The position numbers were made by a program, and so were the translations under genes. This document shows, one piece after another, positions 5,443 to 9,374 of a stretch of DNA of 9,374 nt. Every line of letters begins with the position of its first letter. Position 1 is the stretch's first letter. Under the pieces are notes generated by a model, which saw only the letters and a list, made by a program, of their open reading frames with translations, was not told where the DNA came from and made no database searches. Source of the stretch: Chloroflexota bacterium (GTDB lineage Bacteria; Chloroflexota; Limnocylindria; Limnocylindrales; CSP1-4); contig JAJYJR010000196.1 in NCBI GenBank assembly GCA_021789355.1, positions 1 to 9,374 on the forward strand, written 5' to 3'.

Positions 5443-5771
5443 GGACGCGCGCCTTCGCGGGGCTGTGGCGCGACGTCTGGCTGGCAGCGGCCGGGCAGGG
5501 GCTCGACCTCGCCACGGCCCTGCTCGCCTTCCGCTACGCCGCTGCCGGACACGAGGGCAACCCGCTGATGGCCGCGGCCTACGCGCAGGACGGCCCGCTC
5601 GGCCTGCTGCTGGCGAAGGGCAGCGTGACGCTGCTCGCGCTGGGGCTGCTCTGGCTGTACCTCCGCCGCCCCGCGGCCGAGCGCGGCTGGGGCCGGGTCG
5701 GGCTGCTGATGGTGGCGACGGCGGGGATCGTCGGCGCGGCGACCAACGTGGCGGGGCTGGCCGGGTGGTGA
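5439..5771 (+). CDS. Three-helix membrane protein, DUF5658-like
   Basis: A 110-residue membrane protein starting at a GTG that overlaps the upstream stop. It has the pattern DLATALLAFRYAAAGHEGNPLM near residues 23-44, which resembles the DUF5658 family motif (an Asp in the first helix and an E-x-NP-L loop). Further helices are at about residues 53-75 and 86-106, separated by a basic loop (RRPAAERGWGR). DUF5658 proteins have no established function. Within a run of phage membrane genes a role in lysis or membrane modification is possible. The family call is from memory of its motif. Confidence 0.7.
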   Translation: MRTRAFAGLWRDVWLAAAGQGLDLATALLAFRYAAAGHEGNPLMAAAYAQDGPLGLLLAKGSVTLLALGLLWLYLRRPAAERGWGRVGLLMVATAGIVGAATNVAGLAGW

Positions 5772-5968
5772 CCCCGCCGCGGTACGTGTGCATCGAGTGC
5801 GGGGCAGGGTTCCAGCGCCGGGTCGACCTGCGCGTCCACTGGCAGCGCGAGGGCGACGGCCCCCGGCAGGCGCAGCAGGACGCGCAGGAGCTGACGCAGC
5901 TCAAGATGGGTCGGACGCAGGTGCGGCACCTGATCGTCGCGGAGGAGGTACCGGAGCGGTGTGTTTGA
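5768..5968 (+). CDS. Small C2H2-like zinc-finger protein
   Basis: GTG at 5768 overlaps the upstream stop; the protein has 66 residues. YVCIECGAGFQRRVDLRVHW (residues 6-25) follows the C2H2 zinc-finger layout of aromatic, C-x2-C, Phe, Leu and His (Cys8, Cys11, His24), but the expected second His is replaced, so the zinc site looks incomplete unless another residue supplies a ligand. The rest is a Gln/Arg-rich helix. It probably contacts DNA, RNA or protein. Its last ten bases overlap the next gene. Confidence 0.6.
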   Translation: MTPPRYVCIECGAGFQRRVDLRVHWQREGDGPRQAQQDAQELTQLKMGRTQVRHLIVAEEVPERCV

Positions 5969-6183
5969 CCTGCGGATGCGGCCGCTCCAACGACCCGCAC
6001 GGCGACGCGCGCAACATCGTCATGGCGCAGCTCACGGCCGCGGCGCAGGCGGCAGGCATCGACCCCACCGCGGCGGCGGCGAACGTGCTGGCCACGGTGG
6101 GCGGCCGGAAGGGCGACCTCAAGGGCGCGCGCAAGGCGCTCGGGAAGATCGTCGAGGGCGTCGCCCCGGGGGAGCAGCCGTGA
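5959..6183 (+). CDS. Small cysteine-rich N-terminal protein
   Basis: GTG at 5959, preceded by GGAGGAGG (5941-5948), starts a 74-residue protein. Its N-terminus CLTCGCG, followed by RSNDPHGDARNI, is a recurring beginning of small phage and actinobacterial proteins. Cys2, Cys5 and Cys7 with His14 or Asp15 could hold a metal. The rest is an Ala-rich helix and a basic Gly/Lys segment (GGRKGDLKGARKALGK) typical of nucleic-acid contact. The gene overlaps the previous one by ten bases in a different frame. Function unknown. Confidence 0.65.
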   Translation: MCLTCGCGRSNDPHGDARNIVMAQLTAAAQAAGIDPTAAAANVLATVGGRKGDLKGARKALGKIVEGVAPGEQP

Positions 6184-6629
6184 GCAGGGGCCACCGCAAT
6201 GACAAGCGCGTCGCTCGCCGGGTGCGGCACGACATGGAGCTGGCGCAGCGCAAGCGCGACGACAAGCTCACCCGCCGCATCCTCGACGCGGTGGCGAAGG
6301 CGCCCCTCTCGGACGCGCAGCTCGCGCAGGTGCGCGCCGCGCTGGTGGAGACCGGCGAGAACGGCGAAGGACGGCGGGAAACCATGCTGGAGTGGGATCC
6401 ATCGAGTACGAGCGCGACGTCCGTCCCTGACGGTCCCGCGCCATCTCGCGAGTGGCGTAAGGCGAAGGCCGTCGACGTGCTCACGGAACTGGGCGGGGAG
6501 GTCGTCGAGACGCGCCCCGAGGCTCCCGCTCCGGGCACGCTGGCCGGGATCTATCCGGCGGTCTCGACGCCGCCGGAGTATTTCCGTGTGCCGGGGGCCT
6601 TCAAGGCGCCCCCCGAGGCTCGTCGCTGA
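6180..6629 (+). CDS. Hypothetical basic helical protein with Pro-rich tail
   Basis: GTG at 6180 has GGGGGAG (6168-6174) five bases upstream and overlaps the previous TGA; the protein has 149 residues. Residues 1-60 are a strongly basic helix (NDKRVARRVRHD, RKRDDKLTRRILD), then SDAQLAQVRAALV. From about 70 the chain becomes Pro/Ser/Ala-rich and likely disordered, with a short ordered piece (WRKAKAVDVLTELGGEVVE) around 97-115. This suggests a nucleic-acid or partner-binding protein with a flexible tail. No family is recognised. It ends in CTGA, the overlap with the next gene. Confidence 0.65.
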   Translation: MSRGHRNDKRVARRVRHDMELAQRKRDDKLTRRILDAVAKAPLSDAQLAQVRAALVETGENGEGRRETMLEWDPSSTSATSVPDGPAPSREWRKAKAVDVLTELGGEVVETRPEAPAPGTLAGIYPAVSTPPEYFRVPGAFKAPPEARR

Positions 6630-6928
6630 CCCTGCCCCTGCCCTCCGGGCTCGACCCGTGGGCGGTCCTGTTCATCGCCGCCATGACCGGCATTCTCGGC
6701 GCGTTCCTGCGCGGCGACGTGCTGGTGCGGGCGCTCTACGATGAGCAGGTGCGGATGCGGCAGACGGCGGACACGCAGGTCGAGCGCAACACCGACGCGG
6801 TGGTGCGGCTGACCAGCGTGGTCGACAAGCTCGCGGCGGTCAGTCAGGAGCGCGACCGCGTGTTCGAGCGGGCGCTGGACGGGATCAGCGACGACCTGCA
6901 CGGCGGAGGGCCGGGCGGTGGACGGTAG
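6626..6928 (+). CDS. Membrane-anchored coiled-coil protein (start uncertain)
   Basis: The safest start is ATG 6683 (81 residues), but it has no ribosome binding site and cuts a membrane helix. Extending the frame to CTG 6626, which overlaps the upstream TGA, gives 100 residues with a full helix (PWAVLFIAAMTGILGAFL, about residues 11-28) and a GAGG sequence nearby. CTG 6632 and 6638 are other options. The helix is followed by RGDVLVRALYDEQV and a long amphipathic coil (MRQTADTQVERNTDAVVRLTSVVDKLAAV). A short TM plus coil is common in phage lysis-module proteins such as holin-associated ones; the exact role is unknown. The TAG stop lies inside the next gene. Confidence 0.65.
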   Translation: MTLPLPSGLDPWAVLFIAAMTGILGAFLRGDVLVRALYDEQVRMRQTADTQVERNTDAVVRLTSVVDKLAAVSQERDRVFERALDGISDDLHGGGPGGGR

Positions 6929-7181
6929 CAGGTGGGGGGATCTGGCGCGGCTGGCGGCCGGGCTGGTCCCCCTCGGGCGGCTGACCTCGGCGCTGCGGCA
7001 CGACCGCGACGCCTCCGAGGCGCTGCACCGGAGGGCCATCGAGGCGCGCATCGCCTCGGAGCAGACGGTAGCGGACGCGACTCTCGCAGCGGCGCATGCC
7101 ATCGCTACCAGCCGGCGCTCGGAGCGGGTGCTCGCCTCCTATCGGCGGGCTGAGCAGGTACAGCGGGAGGCGCATCACTGA
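6918..7181 (+). CDS. Amphipathic helical small protein
   Basis: GTG at 6918, with GGAGG (6905-6909) eight bases before it, overlaps the previous gene by eleven bases. The 87 residues are almost wholly helical: an N-terminal hydrophobic patch (LARLAAGLVPLGRL), then a long Ala/Arg/Glu coil (residues 26-83). It may line a membrane or form a coiled-coil bundle. No family is recognised. It is followed two bases later by the next ATG. Confidence 0.6.
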   Translation: MDGSRWGDLARLAAGLVPLGRLTSALRHDRDASEALHRRAIEARIASEQTVADATLAAAHAIATSRRSERVLASYRRAEQVQREAHH

Positions 7182-7183
7182 GC

Positions 7184-7486
7184 ATGGACTCACTCGATGC
7201 CGCATCGGTCGTCCTGATCGTGTTGTGGGCAGTGGACATCCGGGCCACCTACCTCCAGTGGACCATCTGGCGGCTCGACCGGCGCAATGTGGCGCTGCGC
7301 TCACGGCTGCTGGCCGGGATACTGCTGACGGTGGCGGCGAGCGCAGTGGCGATGCTCGCGGCGTCGCGGCTGCTGCACCTGCGGATGCCGGAGGGCGACC
7401 TATTCGGCACCGCCGTGCTGGTGTTCATCCTGATCAGCCTGCCGCAGGCGCACTGGCTGTGGCAGTGGTGGCGGGACTGGACGTGA
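7184..7486 (+). CDS. Three-helix membrane protein, holin candidate
   Basis: A 100-residue membrane protein from ATG 7184; GGGAGG (7165-7170) is the nearest ribosome site. Helices are likely at residues 6-22 (ASVVLIVLWAV), 43-61 (LLAGILLTVAASAVAMLAA) and 75-92 (FGTAVLVFILISL). A basic loop (RLDRRNVALRSR) between the first two suggests that segment faces the cytoplasm. Size and topology fit phage holins, and it stands shortly before the hydrolase genes, but holins lack firm sequence signatures so this is inference. Its TGA overlaps the next GTG. Confidence 0.65.
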   Translation: MDSLDAASVVLIVLWAVDIRATYLQWTIWRLDRRNVALRSRLLAGILLTVAASAVAMLAASRLLHLRMPEGDLFGTAVLVFILISLPQAHWLWQWWRDWT

Positions 7487-7659
7487 CCTGCGACGTCCGC
7501 ATCGGCCGAGTGGGGAGCCTGCGCCGCTGCGGTCTGCCCGCCAGCGAGCTTCGCGGCGGCCACCCGGTCTGTCACTTCCACCGGGCCTACCGGGGGAAGC
7601 TGACGTTCCTCACCCCGACCGGGACGGTCGTCGAGCGGAGGGCCGAGCCGTGCCGGTGA
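7483..7659 (+). CDS. Small zinc-binding miniprotein
   Basis: GTG at 7483 overlaps the upstream stop and gives 58 residues. Cys3, Cys16, Cys30 and His32, with CGLPASELRGGHPVCHFH, look like a compact zinc site, a layout frequent in small phage proteins. The tail is beta-like (KLTFLTPTGTVVE). It overlaps the phospholipase D-like gene by ten bases. No function is recognised. Confidence 0.6.
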   Translation: MTCDVRIGRVGSLRRCGLPASELRGGHPVCHFHRAYRGKLTFLTPTGTVVERRAEPCR

Positions 7660-8138
7660 CCATCACCGACGTCACCTACTTCGCGCCCTACGACGACGTG
7701 CCGACCGCGCTGGTGGGGCTCGTCAACAGCGCGCTGCGCACGATCCACATCGACATCTACGGCTTCACCTACGGCCCGCTGATGGACGCGCTGATCGCGG
7801 CGCACCAGCGCGGCGTCACCGTCAACGTCGTGGCCGACCACACGCAGGCCGAGGGCAGGGCCGAGCGCCCGCAGCTCCAGCGGCTGGTCGACGCCGGGAT
7901 CGCGCTGCTGGTGGGGACCAGCAGCCGCGGGGCCATCGACCACTCCAAGTACGTCGTGATCGACGCGAGCGTGGTCGGCTTCGGCTCGTTCAACTTCTCC
8001 GCCAGCGCCGAGTCGCAGGACAACACCTTCAGCGTGCGCTCGGACGCGGGCATCGTGCAGGCGTTCCTGCGCAACTGGCAGCAGGTCCACGACGACGCGG
8101 CGGGCAAGCATCCCGAGTGGCAGGTGCAGTCGTCGTGA
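7650..8138 (+). CDS. Phospholipase D-fold nuclease-like protein
   Basis: The 162-residue protein carries one complete HKD motif: His98-x-Lys100-x4-Asp105-x6-Gly112-Ser113-x-Asn115, with HSKYVVID and GSFNFS. This matches single-domain PLD-family nucleases such as Nuc, which dimerise to bring two motifs together and cut DNA or RNA through a phospho-histidine intermediate. The first half has the usual alternating beta/alpha layout (RTIHIDIYGFT, VTVNVVAD). No signal peptide or membrane segment is seen, so action in the cytoplasm is likely, though lipid substrates cannot be excluded. GTG 7650 is chosen because GGAGGG (7637-7642) lies seven bases before it; GTG 7656 is an alternative. The neighbours are lysis-type genes. 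Confidence 0.85.
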   Translation: MPVTITDVTYFAPYDDVPTALVGLVNSALRTIHIDIYGFTYGPLMDALIAAHQRGVTVNVVADHTQAEGRAERPQLQRLVDAGIALLVGTSSRGAIDHSKYVVIDASVVGFGSFNFSASAESQDNTFSVRSDAGIVQAFLRNWQQVHDDAAGKHPEWQVQSS

Positions 8139-8308
8139 CGGAACGGTCAGGGCGTGCGGCTGTGACGCGCCGATACACGATGCGGTGCCCGCACTGCGGC
8201 GACATCGAGATCCACGCCAGTTCGCTGCGCGAGGCCATTCGCCAACTGAAGGAGCACGCCGAACTCGCACACGGCGAGTACATCGAGCGGGAGACGGTGC
8301 TGTCGTGA
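8135..8308 (+). CDS. Small CPHC zinc-finger protein
   Basis: GTG at 8135 overlaps the previous TGA and gives 57 residues. Cys18-Pro-His-Cys21 followed by a helix with His42 and His47 (EHAELAH) is a C2H2-type zinc finger with longer spacing than usual. The remaining C-terminus is short and acidic. It could bind DNA or a partner of the PLD-like protein next door, but nothing shows this directly. Its stop is GTGA with a mini-ORF. Confidence 0.6.
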   Translation: MTERSGRAAVTRRYTMRCPHCGDIEIHASSLREAIRQLKEHAELAHGEYIERETVLS

Positions 8309-8346
8309 CTGAGCGCGGCGCGCTCAGGGAGGTGGGACGTGGCTGA
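8305..8346 (+). CDS. Possible 13-codon mini-ORF before the peptidase
   Basis: GTG 8305 overlaps the upstream TGA; the frame VTERGALREVGRG stops at 8344-8346, just inside the peptidase gene. It crosses an 8-bp hairpin and the peptidase ribosome binding site. A ribosome on it would melt the hairpin, so it could act as a coupling leader. It is supported by geometry only. Confidence 0.2.
   Translation: MTERGALREVGRG
8309..8327 (+). promoter_or_regulatory. Hairpin at the peptidase ribosome binding site
   Basis: CTGAGCGC (8309-8316) pairs perfectly with GCGCTCAG (8320-8327) around a GGC triloop. The last G of the stem begins the ribosome binding site GGGAGG (8327-8332), seven bases before GTG 8339. 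No T-run follows, so it is unlikely to be a terminator. It may time translation of the cell-wall peptidase or protect mRNA. Confidence 0.5.
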
Positions 8347-9154
8347 GCGCAAGCTGGGGCGGCGACCGCCCATTCCCGACCGCCCGAGGCTGCGACTCGG
8401 GACGTACCTGCGGGCGATCCCCACCGCGCCGCCGTCGGCCGATCACTTCGCGAGGGTGCCGTCGTGGATCCTCGGCGGCAACGACCGCTACAGCGACTGC
8501 GGGCCGGTGTCGGTCGCCAACGACCGCCTGCTTGTCTCGACCTACCTGACGGGCAAGCCGCAGGTCGTGTCGAAGGCGGCCATCTTCGACCTCTACCGCC
8601 GCAGCGGCAACCCGGGGTTCGATCCGGCCACCGGGAGCGACGACGGCGGCGTGGTCCTGCAGGTCATGCTGGAGGCGCTGCTGGAGGGCGGGATCGACGG
8701 GGTGAGGCCGGTCGCGTTCGCCTCGGTCGACCGCACCAGCCTCGACGAGATGCGGGCCGCGGTGGCGATCTTCGGCTCGCTGCTGGTGGGCGTGAACCTC
8801 GACGTGGCGCAGCAGCGCCAGAAGCTCTGGGACTACCGCCCCAGCGCCGAGTGGGGCGGTCACGCCGTGATGTGCGGACGGTACTCCGAGTCACCCGACC
8901 GCACGGGGGTCGTGACGTGGGGCGCGGTCACCGACGTCACGGATGCCTTCATCGCGCACCAGCTCGACGAGGCGTGGGTCGTCATCTGGCCGGAACACCT
9001 CGGCACTCGGGCGTTCGAGGAGGGGCTGACGCTGGCCGCCCTCAAGGCGGACTTCCTCGCCCTGACCGGGCGGCCGATGCTGCCGCAGCCGCCGGGGTAC
9101 GTCGCCCGCGCGCTGGGATGCCTGCAGGGGTTCCTGCGGAGGCTCCACCGATGA
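8339..9154 (+). CDS. Papain/C39-like cysteine peptidase, probable cell-wall lytic enzyme
   Basis: A 271-residue protein from GTG 8339 with a near-ideal GGGAGGTG ribosome site. Residues 46-56 read GGNDRYSDCGP, giving the likely nucleophile Cys54 in a D-C-G context. Residues 173-177 are GGHAV with His175 as general base, and VVTWGAV (191-197) takes the place of papain's NSWG, without the usual Asn. This resembles the papain-like/C39 peptidase group found in actinobacterial phages, which are often proposed to cut peptidoglycan cross-bridges. No signal peptide or wall-binding domain is seen, so export would depend on a holin. A virion-associated role is an alternative. Its end overlaps the hydrolase that follows. 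Confidence 0.72.
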   Translation: MAERKLGRRPPIPDRPRLRLGTYLRAIPTAPPSADHFARVPSWILGGNDRYSDCGPVSVANDRLLVSTYLTGKPQVVSKAAIFDLYRRSGNPGFDPATGSDDGGVVLQVMLEALLEGGIDGVRPVAFASVDRTSLDEMRAAVAIFGSLLVGVNLDVAQQRQKLWDYRPSAEWGGHAVMCGRYSESPDRTGVVTWGAVTDVTDAFIAHQLDEAWVVIWPEHLGTRAFEEGLTLAALKADFLALTGRPMLPQPPGYVARALGCLQGFLRRLHR

Positions 9155-9374
9155 CGCTCGCCGGCACGAGCCCGGTGTTCGGGCCGCCGACGCTCTCGCA
9201 GGACGCGTGGACGACGGCGCTCGCCAAGAGTCCGGTCGCGCCGGACTCGGCCAGTCTCTACGCGCTGGTGGTGGCATCCGGCATGGACCCGGCCGTCGCG
9301 CTGGGCCAGTTCGCCGCCGAGTCGTCGTTCGGGACGGCGGGCTACGCCGCGATCACCCACTCGTGGGGCAACAA
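9151..9374 (+). CDS. Glucosaminidase/lysozyme-like hydrolase, 3' end missing
   Basis: ATG 9151 overlaps the upstream TGA (ATGA), with GGAGG (9138-9142) eight bases before it; only the first 74 residues are in the window. Residues 44-74 (GMDPAVALGQFAAESSFGTAGYA and HSWGN) match the active-site helix of glucosaminidase/lysozyme-fold hydrolases, with Glu57 as candidate acid and the E-S-x-F-G-T-x-G signature. The first 40 residues look flexible. Such enzymes break the peptidoglycan sugar backbone. Placed directly after a peptidase, it could be the second half of a split endolysin, or a tail-associated lytic protein. Confidence 0.68.
   Translation, partial: MTLAGTSPVFGPPTLSQDAWTTALAKSPVAPDSASLYALVVASGMDPAVALGQFAAESSFGTAGYAAITHSWGN

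Noticed and set aside
1..9374. tRNA genes, CRISPR arrays, insertion sequences, integrase or repressor genes
   Set aside because: No cloverleaf-like sequence, regularly spaced long repeats, transposase motif, or recombinase or repressor family pattern was seen on either strand.

Overview
The window is part of a genome of a tailed double-stranded DNA phage (or a prophage). It is very GC-rich, has many GTG starts, and packs genes so tightly that most neighbours share ATGA, GTGA or TGATG start/stop overlaps. All supported genes lie on the + strand. High GC, GTG starts and TANNNT-type promoters suggest an actinobacterial host. This is inference; no gene names the host. No integrase, repressor, tRNA or CRISPR array was seen.

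Region 1 (1-888) holds the end of an open reading frame and three small orphan genes, one with a LIM-like C2HC zinc motif, joined by overlaps and possibly by a 14-codon mini-ORF. Region 2 (889-1069) is a leader with a good sigma70-type promoter and a potential 9-bp stem at the predicted 5' end of the transcript. Region 3 (1070-4380) is the packaging block: small terminase, two coiled-coil proteins, large terminase with a C-terminal zinc ribbon, and an HNH endonuclease with an extra zinc finger. Between terS and the first coiled-coil gene lies a set of four GTTSSSAAC palindromes centred 22, 22 and 30 bp apart. They surround a TAGAAT -10-like box and the likely TTG start of the next gene, and are the most striking unexplained structure here.

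Region 4 (4377-7659) is a run of small genes of unknown function. Several encode 28-42 residue single-helix membrane peptides, two encode proteins with about three membrane helices, and several encode cysteine/histidine zinc-binding miniproteins. A second promoter (TTGACA and TATAGA/TAGAGT, with an inverted repeat in the spacer) restarts transcription at about 5107. Region 5 (7650-9374) holds a stand-alone phospholipase D-fold protein, a CPHC zinc protein, a papain/C39-like cysteine peptidase and the start of a glucosaminidase/lysozyme-like protein. The last two look like separate cell-wall-degrading enzymes. An 8-bp hairpin directly before the peptidase ribosome binding site may control its translation.

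Taken together this looks like packaging genes followed by a membrane-protein and lysis/host-interaction module, with no portal or capsid gene in the 5.4 kb after the large terminase. Gene families were recognised by reading motifs, not by database search.
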